A DNA stretch of 64,000 bases from Bagarius yarrelli (GCA_005784505.1 VCAZ01000184.1:310001-374000), one strand, 5' to 3'. Shown: positions 36,709 through 49,153, numbered from the stretch's first letter. Notes: generated by a model not told the origin, from the letters alone. Numbers and translations: made by a program.

Positions 36709-37474
36709 TAGTGCTGGGCGGTGTGACCAAAAATTAATAAGATGATATTTTTCAAACTGATACCAGTTTCACAGAATATGACGGTATTATTTTAATGCAT
36801 GACCAGGTATCAACTAAGGAGGCACCAATTTCTTGCCTGAAAATGGCATTATGTGTTTTTTTGCCACCCAGCCTCTGCTTCCGCCATTAGCACACATATT
36901 ACACTCTTTTTCTAGATGCTATTACAGTACTATATAGGTGGGGGCAACCGTGCCAGCTGTATGGACAAATTTGCAATATGCAGTGTCTGTTCGGTTACCA
37001 TTACTTACTCATTCTATTGCCCTGCATTGCACCTAATTTATTGCAACCGTAATCAAAGTTTTAGATCCAGGCTTTAACTAACTAATAGTTTAACATGGGG
37101 GAAAAAGCAGCATTTTCGGAGAATAATAAAGGCGGAACCAAAGGTAATGAGAGCATCTGCTAAAGGATACTTGATGCACAGCACGCAGGAAAGTTAAAGG
37201 TAAAGGTAAATAGTTTTCAAACTTTCAGCACCTGATGCAGATCTGAAGCTGTCTCAGTCATGAAACTGATGATGGCATAGAGAATTATACAATCAGAGGA
37301 AGAATAGCATGAATTATTTACAGAATTAAGGTTAAATAGTTTGCATGGATGCTGTATAATTGAAAAATATGGGACAAACGCTAGTATTTAATTCTCAAAT
37401 TTTAGGCCACGGGACAGTTCAATATTTTAGGCGAGGGAGGTATTTGGTATTAACTAGAATACCACCCAGCACTA
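36709..37474 (+). mobile_element. Non-autonomous hAT-like element with terminal inverted repeats
   Basis: Left end tagtgctgggcggtgt, right end ataccacccagcacta, a 14-16 bp inverted match. Next to the left end the text tgataccagtttcacagaat is typical of a teleost hAT family as I recall it. The 8 bp before (agaggcgc) and after (acagtggc) match at five positions and may be a decayed 8-bp target duplication. There is no transposase reading frame in the 766 bp. Confidence 0.78.
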
Positions 37475-39009
37475 ACAGTGGCCAAAGCATTTTTTAAAAC
37501 ATTTTCACTATGCTATATGAGATCTAATTGAGGACTAATAGGATGTTCTCAGTCATGCACTTATAATGCAAAGCCATTAGAAGTATTGATCGTCTTTGCT
37601 CCTCTGGCCTTTATCAACACTTTACCTTGGGCCTGCTGTACCACCTTTATCAATAACCTAGCACAGAATGGCTAATAGACTTACAGTGGGGTATTGAAAT
37701 TAGACAGGAAAGGGGAGAAGAGACTTTTGAATTTTGTTCGATGGCCATAGCTCCACCCAGAATTCTACTAAGTCTCTCTGTTAGCTTATACTCCTTTCTA
37801 TCTGTCTCTACTGCCATCACTTTAACTAAAACTCTAGGGTTATGAAAATCTTTCATGTACTCATCTCTATAATTCTTCTTCTTAAAGAAATGCTTCTATC
37901 CCCATGATTGTGTCCAAAAAAGGCAGGCAAAATCTCTTGTATCTTTAGCTAAATTCTCTCATAACCCCTGGGTAATCCCTGTGTGATTGCCCTGATTAGG
38001 ACCCTATTGTCTACTCTCTTGGGTGGCATACTGCTCACAGGGTCTGTCACATTCCACCCAGAATAGCGTGCAGGCCTTGTTTTCCTTGCACTCAATGCTA
38101 ATCTAACGCCAGTCAGGAAATGGGCGGACTGCTTTGTGTGTGTCGTTGCAATAATGGATTCCTGGGAGAAAAACAATTGAGGAGGCTGGAAAAGGAGGGA
38201 GGAGGGTGCATCTCTGTGGGCGGAGGTTTCCACTGATGGAGGTTCTGACAATATGTGGAGACAGAGACAAGGTTGATTGTGCATAGCTGCTTTTTTTAAA
38301 TGGATGTTACCTTAAAGAACCCTACTGACACAGATGCACCGAGCCTGTCTACATTTACAGAATCTGGTTACTGGTACGGCTACCGGATTGGTATGTGGTT
38401 GTATGCTGGTTTCAACTTAGGAATATTCCCCAAGGGGTTAAATATGTGGAGAAAGCGTTTTCTGTCATGAGGACTTGGTGTACAGTTTGAACACTAATAA
38501 AGACCATAATGCACCACAAAGCTACACCCAAAGTGTCTTGTTTCCTTAAGCTTGTGTAGAGTAATAATCTCATTAAGGTGGTCGTAAACTATTTTCTATT
38601 GTTCTACAAGATCCTTTTATAATGTCAAGATTTTTACATGAAAAATCATCATAATTTAGAAGTCTGTATATGACAAATAAATACATTTCTTTATAACATT
38701 TTTTTAAACTTATTGTTTATTAACAACAAGCTAGTTTAAATTCAAAAACTAGTCTGAACAAGGAATAAAAAATTTAGGTGCAGAGATAAGTTATTTTAGA
38801 CACGTGTTCAGCTCAATTTTTGCTCTCTCTTGCAGAGCTTAAACACACATACCATCCTTCATTCTACAGAGGAAACTCTGTCGTTAGATTTATTGGCCTT
38901 GCCAGACATACAAATATATCATGGTGTTATATCATGTACAGTAATTGTGCTGATATGATGACTTATAGACATTTTTGGCATTTATGGTGGTATTAAAGCA
39001 TAATTAACT
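37475..39009. other. Non-coding intron sequence
   Basis: The 111-residue minus ORF at 37949-38284 has no recognised domain or exon context. Nothing else was identified. Confidence 0.4.
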
Positions 39010-40228
39010 TTGCTTAATCTATCTCCAGATTTGCTTTATTTCCATAGTGAATTAATTTCCAAATGCCACCACACTATACAGCGATGGAGTTTAACAAGGT
39101 CATTGTTTATGCAGCTATGTAAATCTCTTTTTTTTTTAGTGGCGATGCACATTAAGTCACTTTGCGAAAATGCATTAACATTCGAACACGCCGTAAAAGC
39201 TATGAATAATCTCTTGACATGAAAAGTGACCTTCGGAGCTCATTTCACGGCTGCTAATTGTGTGTACTGATTTCCCCATTAGGCATTCGCCTTTCTATCA
39301 GCCTGCAAAATAGCAAGTGACCTCTGAAGCAAGGCCGCATGCACTCCAGTCAGAGGCGAAACTGTAAATGAGAGGTAACAGGATCATAATAGCTTGGCTA
39401 AAGCTCTCGATGCCATTTAGTTTGATTTTGTCACCTTTCACAGGAGAAGGTTAGCGAAGGTTTATGTGGAAGGTTAATGCTAACAACTGTGAATTTCCTA
39501 ACCTGTACTCTCTCTTTCTCTTAGACACACTCACAACACACACGTATCTCTCTGGGTGTGTACGTGCCTCTATACAAAAGCGTGAAGATAAATGGGCCGT
39601 GCTTTCTGTCTGACTGCTGTGGGTTCCTTGTCCTGATACAAGCGCACACACAGATCAGACTAAGCCTTGCGCGTACACACAATGCTAGCGTTACATAGAT
39701 AAATTAGCATGACAGTGTACAGAATGAAAAACAGGGTATTCATCATTCTGAGGTAAAAGATTTGGTTGTCCATAGCTGCTGGAACCTGGGAATGTGTGAG
39801 GGTGCACTATGTAGCTGTCAGCACAGAATCTACAGAGTTACTCAGCAATGTTCTTTGCTTGCGGCCATAAGGCATGGCGCGTGATACATCAAAAGGGCTT
39901 TGAGACAGACCTGGGACTATGTACCGAGAGACGGGGTCAGCTAGTTCACTTGTACCGTGTGTGGGTTTTTTGTCACGATGAACAAGCAGCTATACACACG
40001 TGAATGGCAGCTGAATGTTTTTGCTGTATAAATAGGCTCTGACCTCTCACAGCATGTGTACAGCTTTCAGCACATCACCCCCACTCATACCTTAGAAGAC
40101 TAATTAGTAACACCCCAACACTTCTACACACCAATTTTATGCACAATCTTTCACTTGCTGCTGCGTTATAAATTACATTTATTACCGATTATTATTAACT
40201 GATAATTATTTTTCTTCCATTATTATAG
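39010..40228. other. Repeat-poor island and flanking sequence
   Basis: 39020-39440 is unusually free of simple repeats and transposon signatures. The ORFs in it (39010-39222, 39451-39651) have no domains. It may be a conserved non-coding segment; see findings. Confidence 0.4.
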
Positions 40229-41196
40229 GTGGGCAGTGAAGCATTTTATTTACTTCATTACATTTACTTGAGCAGATATTTGGTAAAAATCTACTTTTTA
40301 GAGTTGGTCTAACTGGCTGTACTTTTACTGTCACTCAAGTAATCGCAGAAATTTACTTTCACTTCGCAACATTTGATACTGTTCCTCTATTACTATTAAA
40401 TGTTATAATAAAAATGTAATTTTTTTTTATAGTTCTGTATAATGAGATCACCAGTCTCGCGATAGACTGCAGCCGTCTGAAGTACGTATTTGCAGACCCA
40501 CTCTTTTTTTAAAGCACGCACAGTTTGGAAAATAATGACCAAAGAGGGAGAAGCGGTGCGCATATCAGTAAAGACAGGAAACCCATGGACTCAAATTCAA
40601 TTCAACTTTTTCACTCCAAGAAGTCAAACATTTACATTTACATTTATAGCATTTGGCAGACACCCTTATCCAGAGCAACTCACATTTATCTTTTATACAA
40701 CTGAGCAATTGGGGGTTAAGGGCCTTAGCCTTAGCTCAGGGACCCAGCAGTGGTAATTTCCAGTTAGCAGTCCAACACCTTAACCACTGCACTATCACTG
40801 CAAACAAATTACATAATGTGATGCTTTTTGTTTGACCAAAACTAGTTGACAGCGTACAGAAAATCCAGCTCCAACCTGAAAAAAACATGTTACGGTAAGT
40901 TTCATGATAATTACTATATTAGAGTGATTGTGTAACTATAGGCACTTTCACCTTACTGTAGGATACTATAAAATTCAACACTTTGCTTCCTTTTTCAAAT
41001 TTTTACACATATTTTACAATTGGTGGTGTTTTTTTCTGGATTCCGGATTTTTCATTCAATTAATCAGATCCTTCGGTTTTCTAAACATTTGATATATTAT
41101 TACTTTTACTCAAACGTTATTAATTTTTACCCTACCTAGGTAATTATTTTTATAAGTAGTTGTACTTAAGCCAAACTTTCGGCTAATCTACCCACC
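40229..41196. mobile_element. hAT-like element with GGTGGGCAG ends, carrying a SINE
   Basis: The left end ggtgggcagtgaagcattt and the right end taatctacccacc are inverted. Text near each end is a thematic match (tacatttacttgagcagata; ataagtagttgtacttaagc), as in a widespread teleost hAT-derived repeat that I recall. A minus-strand SINE lies inside at 40629-40800. No transposase frame survives. Confidence 0.65.
40629..40800 (-). repeat. SINE nested in an hAT-like element
   Basis: A minus copy whose tail keeps repeated tttaca units (catttacatttacatttata), as expected for a tail made by target-primed reverse transcription. A small duplication (ggccttagccttagctcag) is private to this copy. Confidence 0.92.
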
Positions 41197-41309
41197 ATCT
41201 ATCAGAAGAAACACTTTCATCAAGATTGTGTAGCCATAAAGGATAAAAAAAGACACTGAGACAGAAATAAAGAGAGGAAGGGATAAACACATCAGAAAGT
41301 CCAGAATGT

Positions 41310-41335
41310 TCTCTCTCTCTCTCTCTCTCTCTCTC
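41310..41335. repeat. (CT)n microsatellite
   Basis: Uninterrupted CT units. Confidence 0.9.
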
Positions 41336-42656
41336 ATTCGCTCACTTTCTCTCATGTGTGCTCTCTGAAAGATCTGAACAGATCGATGCTCTTCAGAAGA
41401 TAAACAGCAGCCTAGCCTGCACTGTTTCAGATAAGTTGCTATCACCCGCAATCAAAGTGAAGCTCACCCAGCCAGCCAGGCTTTCTCAAGAGACTGTACA
41501 AAGCTTACAATTAGTCCCAGTTCCAGCCCTGGACCATTGATGGGTCTTATCGGTTTGTTGCTGTTCTTTGGTGTAGATGCATGTGCACAGGGACCCAGAC
41601 AGACAAAACAAAACACCATTGGTTGCTTTAGTTGTCAGTCATGCGTCCATTTGGGCGGGCCTTAGCCATTCAAAGCGGCCAAGGTTTTCAGACCTTCTAC
41701 AGTCAGTCTAAAGGTCTGGCTACATGAGACCACCACTTTCCTAGTAGAAAGCTGCTATAGAACCAAAACCTTTTGCTGTCTGGACTCCAATCTTTTCTGA
41801 CCATGTGAGACAATAAAAGATAAAGAGATAATGTGAGATAATGAAATATGCTGTTCTTTTTTTTTATCAGATCAACTCTTCAGTTTTGATTTTCTTTTCA
41901 TTTTATGCACATCAAAAAGCATGTTTTTTTTTTTTTTTTTCATACACCAAAATAGAGCACAGTGTGAGAGAGACAGACAGACAAATTATTAGCATTTTTG
42001 TGGTAAGAAGGTGAAGAGTGGCATGATTTTAATAAGAGATAGGATTGTATTGAATCTATCATCAAATATACGGGCTGAGGCATCTAATAGGCTCCTGCTT
42101 TATCAGCTGCAGTAGCTCATCACAGTGACAGATTTGTAATATATTTAAAGATAACATTTGACATAAATTTGACATTGATATTTTAGTCCTTGAAGTAAAT
42201 ATGGGCTAAAACATAATGGGGAAAGCCTGGATATTTATGATATATATGGATATTTTTCTCATTATTATTTAAAGTAATTAGTTATTAATTTACAATTTTG
42301 TATGTGTTCATACATATCATGATTTTTAATCTCTTATATTTACCCTAGTTACATTTATTGTTTTAGAAAAACGTTTGTTTCTTTAAGTTTTTTTGTAGAA
42401 TAGAATAGAACCTTATATCCCTTTAAGGAATCTGGGGTAACCAGACAAAAACATACAGCTATATATTATTTATTATAACTGTTACAAAGCACTGATTTAC
42501 CAAGAAAAGTCATAAATGTTATACAAATATTTCCTTAGAGGAATCATTAAAATATTAACAAGCATTTTTTCTTTTCCCGGAGAAGAGTTTAATATGTAGA
42601 TGCACCGTACAAAAAAAATGTACAGTATTGTACAAATATCTAAATAAGCTGGTACT

Positions 42657-42659
<3 letters not shown>
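41336..42659. other. Non-coding intron sequence
   Basis: Nothing recognisable except poly(T) near 41922-41940. Confidence 0.4.

Positions 42660-42731
<72 letters not shown>
42660..42731. repeat. (TA)n microsatellite, about 72 bp
   Basis: Uninterrupted TA units. The two minus ORFs rich in IY repeats are translations of this tract. Confidence 0.95.
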
Positions 42732-42736
<5 letters not shown>

Positions 42737-42740
42737 ATGT

Positions 42741-42822
42741 ATTACATTGACAGCATTTGGCAGTCGCCCTGCTCCAGGGTGACTTACATCTATCTATTTT
42801 ATACAACTAAGCCATCGAGGTT
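42741..42822 (-). repeat. SINE tail fragment next to the TA tract
   Basis: attgacagcatttggcagtc and tttatacaactaagccatcg are present; the head is missing, and a Tc1 fragment begins immediately after it. Confidence 0.8.
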
Positions 42823-42825
42823 TCT

Positions 42826-42980
42826 CTACACTTCTGAAAAAGATTTCCACCAGATTTAAGCCTGGCTTTGAGGATTTGTTTATTTATTTACAATAATATT
42901 AGTGAGATCAGACACTAAAGTTGAATGTGGAATGTTGAATGTTCCAGTTTATCCTAAAAGAGTCCGATTAAGAGCTTTGA
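42826..42980 (-). mobile_element. Tc1/mariner fragment
   Basis: Read on the minus strand it follows the same order as 23500-23700 but is very diverged (attagtgagatcagacacta; tgttccagtttatcctaaaa). Confidence 0.6.
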
Positions 42981-43883
42981 AGGATGCTTAAGTTTTCCCC
43001 CCAATCTCAGGAAGCTAAATCAGGCGCGAGTGATAAAATTGCATTGAACTCATTCTGCCGTTTGTTTTGATTAGTTTTGTCAGAGTAAGATTCGCTGGGG
43101 CAAAATGCATTTACTCCATTTTGCTTAGGCAATCCAATTTAGTTGCACTTTAAACCAATTTCGAACCTGAAATCACTTATGTTGTTTCGTCTGAAAAGGT
43201 CACCAGCAAAACAACGTTGCTGTTTTAATTCTCGTGTGTGTGTGCTAGCGACTGCATGTGGAACTCAGAATAGCACAGAAAATCATATATCGCTCCCCGA
43301 AATGACCCATAAACATTAGGGGTAGAATTCAAACGAGTGTTTTGTGTGTCTGGCACTTTACAGATGAGGACCTTAATCATTGCAGACAGCATTGTTGATG
43401 GTACGATTTACAGCCTAGACTATTAATAGTTTATATTGTTGCTAAACTGGTGGCTATTTTTGGCTGTACTATAAAACATGTACGGTAGCGCTAAAGCTTT
43501 TTTTTTTTTTTTTTACATTTGACATCCAGTTAATCATGAAGCTGAAAGTGTAAGGGCTGAACTACGCTGGAACACACAGTCATTAAACACACAGCGAGGC
43601 AGTAGTACATTATCTCTATACTTAACATATTATGATGATTTCATGGGGGTAAATGTTTTAGTGGTGTAAATAGAACATTTCGTAATTTAATAGGTAATGT
43701 TGAGTCGTAAGGACCTAAAGAATCCAGACACAACAAGAGGGTGAAAATCACACAAAGAAAGGATTATGTTTGAAAATAAAATAGCTTTAAAGCGTAAGTA
43801 TCCATATTTAAAATCCAGACTCAAAACACATCTGTTATGAATAAGACCTAGGCTACACCCGAACTGATTGCATCAGTTTTTAT
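42981..43883. other. Non-coding intron sequence
   Basis: Poly(T) at about 43498-43514; otherwise nothing recognisable. Confidence 0.4.
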
Positions 43884-43986
43884 TAATTGCTCAGGGACCC
43901 AGCAGTGGTGGCTTGGTGGTTTTGGGAATCCAACCCAGGTCTTCAAGTTGGTAGTCCAAAACCTCAACCCTTTGCACTACGACTTC
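43884..43986 (-). repeat. SINE, 5' part
   Basis: gggacccagcagtggtggct, gggaatccaacccaggtctt and the head side are present; the tail is missing. Confidence 0.8.
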
Positions 43987-44527
43987 ACTGTGCTGTAAAG
44001 TATATGTGAAATTTTACATCTACAGTTAATTGACTGTCGCTGAACATGTCAAACTAGCGATCGAGGACAACAGATTTTAGCGTAGGGTTGGAAAAATCTT
44101 TTAGCATTTTAAAAATTTGTTTTAAACGACCAAATCGTGGCTAAAATTGTACAGTATAAACCTCGTTTAGGGTGAGTAATTACATAACATTTATAGAAGG
44201 AGTCTCAACTGGATTTTTTTTTACTATTAAAGCTAGCGCTCTCTAGTTTCTCAGCAGAATGTAACTAATTTAGACTAAATGACTAAAAGAAAGTGTCCAC
44301 ATTCTTACATATTCCTGAAGAGTCTGTTTATTATTTCATTTAAAAATTCTAACGAATCAAACAACGCTTTGGTAAAGGAGAAATTCAAAGGCTTTGCTGT
44401 CAGTAAAAAAATTATCTTACACACTTAACACCTCCTTACAGATTATTTTTAATTCACTGTATATTCATCTTCACATGTCTCCATATATCCTATAGCATGT
44501 TTAACATTTACCTCAGGATTCACCAGT

Positions 44528-44528
<1 letters not shown>
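43987..44528. other. Non-coding intron sequence
   Basis: Nothing recognisable. Confidence 0.4.

Positions 44529-44566
<38 letters not shown>
44529..44566. repeat. (CA)n microsatellite
   Basis: About nineteen CA units. Shorter CA (44681-44696) and TG (44800-44826) runs follow. Confidence 0.95.
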
Positions 44567-44569
<3 letters not shown>

Positions 44570-45033
44570 TGATCTATTTTTCTACCCAGATGTCCAATTT
44601 CTAGAAGTGCCTTTCTACAAAATGGCCCAAGCAATGGATAATCTATTTCCATAACCTTCCAGCACATCTGTTTGGCCATCCACACACACACACACATAAC
44701 ACAATGTGTGTTAAACGATAAACACCAGACATCCTCCATCCCTCAAACACTATTTACAAAGCAGTGTCAGTCTGAGAAAACGATGAGGAGGTACAGAGGG
44801 TGTGTGTGCGTGTGTATGTGTGTGTTTAAATTTTTTTTTGTGAGAACCAAAAAGAAGTACATACATTTTTTTGCTTTTTAAATATATGTCAAGTCCCAGC
44901 GATAGCTAGTTATAATACTTTGTGTAAAAGTGAAAGGTGTATGTGTATTATAAGGCATTTGTGAGGACCCGAATAGACATAATGGCCTAATAAAGGAATA
45001 TCTATTAACATGTTTAATTTACCTGGTCCTGAC

Positions 45034-45051
45034 AAAAAAAAAAAAAAAAAA
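45034..45051. repeat. Poly(A) run
   Basis: 18 consecutive adenines. Confidence 0.9.
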
Positions 45052-45109
45052 GTTTTTAACCCAACATGCTTTTTTTGGTTAAAAAATTTTAACAAAGATT
45101 TTTTTTTGT

Positions 45110-45534
45110 GTACTGATGTTACATCTGGAGTTGGGGTTGTGTCAGGGTTTTGTATTGGGGCTGACTATATATTTGCACTTAAAGACAATAAGCCCCAAAG
45201 TTAGTTTTCTTGTAATGACCTTGGCTTTCCATCCAGACAAGAACGTGGAAACTTTGCTGGAGCATGGAATAACCTGCTGGTCGTCTGGTCAGAGGAGAAC
45301 TGACCCCCTGACTGAGACTGGTTTCTACCATGGGTTTTTTCTCCATTCTGGTTCTTTGCCGCTGTCTTTTCTGGCTTGTTTATTCGGGGACTCTTATATT
45401 ATATATAATAATGAAACTGAACTAAGTGTTTTAAGTGAGTATTCCCTGTATTGTCTTATTTGCTTATGTAAAGCTGCTTTGACACAATTTCTATTGTTAA
45501 AAAGTGCCATAGAAATAAAGCTGACTTGACTTAA
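45110..45534 (+). repeat. Dispersed teleost repeat ending in AAATAAAGCTGACTTGAC
   Basis: Contains ggtcagaggagaactgaccc, gagactggtttctaccatgg and the 3' end gccatagaaataaagctgac. I recall this as a common, poorly classified fish repeat. The 137-residue ORF at 45116-45529 is a chance translation of it. A fragment of a related repeat is at 54380-54510. Confidence 0.65.
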
Positions 45535-45544
45535 CATGGATCAC

Positions 45545-45720
45545 GTGATATATTGCAATACAATACATTAGAATATTATGAAAAAAAATCTAAAACAAGA
45601 ACTAAAATACAACAAATGCAAAGCCGAAGGTAGTTTATTTTTTTCCACTTTTGAGAAAATGGCTGTATGTGTCAGTGACAACTTTAAAGTGGAGGAGGAA
45701 GCTGTTTGACACACACTGCG
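45545..45720 (-). mobile_element. Copy 3 (inverted) of the CTCCGGCTTTGTATTT repeat
   Basis: The reverse complement shares ttcggctttgcatttgttg, ttgtattgcaatatatc and cttcctcctccact with 20755-20960. Confidence 0.6.
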
Positions 45721-46002
45721 GGTTTTAATTAAATATCAACATAACTGTAAATCAGTTTAAAGCTTAATTTAAATATGCGTCAATACTAGAGGTTAGACTA
45801 TCGATACACTATTGTGAATAAATGATAGCGATAGTTAGCTGTATTGATATTTCTTTACACAGATGTAGTTTGTATGGTGGTAATTAATTGCTAATTCTTG
45901 TTAATTATGCTATTTATGGTATTGCATCTCACAAATATAGTGTGTAGTTAGCCATGTGTAAAAATGAAAATAACCACCATTAGTCACTTGGTACGCAACT
46001 AG

Positions 46003-46004
46003 TA

Positions 46005-46039
<35 letters not shown>

Positions 46040-46123
46040 ATCTATCTCTCTCTCTATCTATAGAGAGAGAGAGAGAGAGAGACAGAGAGAGATGATAGAT
46101 AGATAGATAGATAGATAGATAGC

Positions 46124-46156
<33 letters not shown>
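46003..46156. repeat. Inverted TATC/GATA microsatellite
   Basis: The left arm is (TATC)n then CT repeats. The centre is ctatctatagag. The right arm is GA repeats then (GATA)n. The arms are complementary for roughly 60-70 bp, so a long hairpin can form. Confidence 0.92.
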
Positions 46157-46158
<2 letters not shown>

Positions 46159-46951
46159 GCTAATTCATTTCGGTGTAGTAGATGTGATAAAGCTGTGGAC
46201 GGATGAAGTCTCGATTAAAGTTTAAATACACATACTATTAACTTAAATTTTGCATTTAATATTAAATCTAGCATTTAATATTGCAGTCACTGTCTTTTTC
46301 CAGAGGCGTTTATATATTAATGTAGTGTTTACAGGGAAAACAACAGTGCTGACAGTAAAACTCTATCAGTGAGATAGAGGCAAATAAAACAAATTCAGTT
46401 TCTATTTCCAACAAATCCTAGTGTTGGTGTATGACACAGATATTTGTCTGTGCACTAAGCAGACTGTATAACAACACAAAAAAATATTTTAAGCATCTGA
46501 ATCCTTTCCCCTGAAGGAATTTGCTTTGACGCTGGGTGAGTTTTACTTATGTTTGCTCCAGAGACTACCCGGGACCCGTGGGCCGTGCCTCTCCAAAAAG
46601 GTTGTTGTGCCCCCTACGCATTTTTTTTAATTCATTTAAGATATCAAGAATAATTAAAATAAACATTTATTGTTTTAGGATTTTTAATGTAATAAAGATT
46701 TGAAACTACAGTTGATAGTTTCTCTGTAGTTTGGTTGCTTTCTGCGTTATTAGCATATTGATGTGTACGCGTAGTAAAGCCTTTTAATTTACTCTTTAAT
46801 TCACTCATTAATTGAATTTTAACTATTAGAAAGTTATCGAAGCATAAAATCTGTTTTGTTGCGACGTGTCGTGATCGTGGTAATAATGGTGAGTTTGGCT
46901 GTACTAGTTGTATGAATGAGCGCTTGCACTGTATTGGTTGTTTTTATGTCT
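46157..46951. other. Non-coding intron sequence
   Basis: Nothing recognisable. Confidence 0.4.
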
Positions 46952-47146
46952 TACATGTACAGTTACAACATTTGGCAGGCGCCCCTATGCAGAAGGGGTT
47001 ACTTTAATCTCCTTATACATCCGAGCAAGTCGGAGTTAAGGGCCTTGCTCAAGGGTCCAGCTGTGGCAACTTCGTGGTGCTGGGAATCAAACCGCGATCC
47101 TCCAATTAGCAGTCCAATACCTTAACCACTAAGCTACAACTTTCCC
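46952..47146 (-). repeat. SINE, near full length
   Basis: acaacatttggcaggcgccc, gggccttgctcaagggtcca and cttaaccactaagctacaac are present. It includes a variant stretch where ttatccagagcga is replaced by ctatgcagaaggg. Confidence 0.85.
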
Positions 47147-48286
47147 TTGTTTTTTGTAAGTTATCGTTGCTAATTGTGTGACCCTCTGTGCCCTCCTGTT
47201 GGATACGGTCTACCGCCGGCTCTGGCAGTACAACATAATTTTCAGGTTTCTCCCAGATTGCATCAGCAAAAAAGTCGAAACTTGTAAATAATCATGTTTG
47301 ATTTTGGAATTTTCTGATTTTCTGCACAGAGCTGAAAGTTTGTGTTGATGCATTGCTAGCTGCAATTTGATTAACCAAAGATGAGCTACAGATGAGATGT
47401 GTGCCTGTTTTGAGTGTGTGTGTGTGTGTGTGTGTGTTTAGGTGTGTGCCAACCAAAAAAGTACTTTTCTAACTATCATAACCATGGTTAAAAAGTGGTC
47501 TGGTAACTTTCTTGGTTGTGAGGCAGTGTTGATGCTTAACTTTAACAGGTCATCAAGTTTAATGAGAGGTCAGTACTAAAAATTAAATCGAACTGATTTA
47601 ACGGTACACACAGTCCACATGATCCATTCAATATCTTAGCTCTGTTTTATACTTTAGGATATATGTGATTTAGCATTCTGCTCTATGTACATCGTTAAAG
47701 GCTACGTAAAAAAAACCCCACATCAAACATGACTGGTGTCGGTAGTGCATATATCAGGCTTTAAAGGTTTCATTAAACATTCAGTGTTTTATTTAACATT
47801 TCATCTTTGATCTTTCGGTCAGTCTCCTGGTTTGATTTTTCACTGTGGTCTGTTAGAGATCTGGCCGGGAATGACAAAACCGGAATTTAAAATGCTATCC
47901 ATGAGCTTAAAAACTTTCATCTGAATAATCTTTATATCTGCAGATTTGAAAGGCATTAAACACCAGTGGCAAAGGGGTCAGTAGAAGCGTAAAGAGCTTT
48001 CCAATGGAAAGAATCTTTATATCTGCAGCGTGGAAAGGACAGAGGCATTTAGTACACCAGGGTCTTCTAATCCCACTCAAACCATAGTTTCAGCAACAGT
48101 TTCAGCGAGTTTAAGACAATTTAAGACGCCCTCTAGCATTGAGCCCTAGCCCCTTTATTTGCGACTTCTAGTTGTAGACTGTGGTGTTAGCTATGTAGCG
48201 TATAGCAAGCTTGAGTAAAGTTTTTTTTACATCTTTCAAAGCTTTGCCTGTTTTAGATTTGTTATACATGGCAGAGTGAGTATTAA
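47147..48286. other. Non-coding intron sequence
   Basis: (GT)n at 47414-47437. Two related phrases (agaatctttatatctgcag) occur near 47924 and 48010, suggesting a small local duplication. Nothing else was identified. Confidence 0.45.
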
Positions 48287-48449
48287 ATAGTAGTGCAGTA
48301 GTTAAGGTGTTGAAAGATCAGGGTTCAATTCCCAGTACCACAAAGTTGCCACCGCTGAGCAAGGCCCTTAACCCCAATTTCTCAGTTATATAAAAGACAT
48401 AAATGTAAGCCGCACTGGATAAGGGCGTCTACCAAATGACTTAAATGAA
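48287..48449 (+). repeat. SINE, near full length
   Basis: agtagtgcagtagttaaggt, gggttcaattcccagtacca and actggataagggcgtctacc are present. Confidence 0.88.
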
Positions 48450-48557
48450 ATCATTTTTCTGGGATTTTTTTCCAAATCTGTTTTGTCAGTAATCGAGTAT
48501 TTAAGCACTGATTGCTACCAATAAGAACTGCAATATTATACAGCATCTGCTCGAATG

Positions 48558-48752
48558 CAGGGGTGTCAGACTCAGTTCCTAGATGGCCAAAGCCCTGCTG
48601 AGTTTAGTTTCAACCTAATTCCAAACCGCAAAACATGGATTTTTATTTAACGAGCCTAAAAGAAATGATTAGCTGGATCATATGCAATTAATTAGGGTTA
48701 AAGCTAAACTCTACAGGGTGGTGGACCTCCAGATACCAGTTTAACACCTGTG
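48558..48752. mobile_element. Palindromic non-autonomous DNA element
   Basis: The left end caggggtgtcagactcagtt and the right end (inverse of cacaggtgttaaactggtat) are mutually complementary, and the halves remain partly palindromic inward. I recall this fold-back form as a common teleost MITE-like repeat. A half copy is at 49154-49212. Confidence 0.72.
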
Positions 48753-49153
48753 CTCTAATGTACATGTATTTATGCTTACGGTTTGGAACTAATGTTCATA
48801 CTTCAACACTACATTTCATATTTCATACTTTTTTTTTGTTTTTTGGTCCAACTTTTATGTTGTTTTTAATAAAACAAAACTCGGACGATCGTATAAAGGA
48901 TTTTACTGCATGTCGAATCGTGTATGATTCTGTGTGTGACAAAAAAAAAAAAACTTAGCTAAAGATAGCTGTACTACTGTAAAATTATACGTTGCAGCTG
49001 TTTCAGTCAGTAAACATCAACTCGTTTAAGAAAATCGTTTAGTAAAGTAAGGAGTCTCCCACGTTGTGCGACTCTACAGCAGATGGATTGATATTCAAAA
49101 CCATCTAACAATACAACATTATTAACACAAAATATTAACACAAGGTGCAATCA

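Noticed and set aside
37949..38284. 111-residue minus ORF considered as a cntfr exon
   Set aside because: No similarity to any part of the receptor; no Ig, fibronectin or WSXWS features and no fitting splice sites.
42497..42806. Two minus ORFs with Ile-Tyr repeats
   Set aside because: Translations of the TA microsatellite.
44529..44826. CA and TG runs considered as another designed inverted repeat
   Set aside because: The runs are 100-270 bp apart with unrelated sequence between, so close pairing is less convincing than at 46003-46156.
45116..45529. 137-residue plus-strand ORF, the longest in the window
   Set aside because: It lies entirely within a dispersed teleost repeat whose landmarks I recognise, so the reading frame is incidental.
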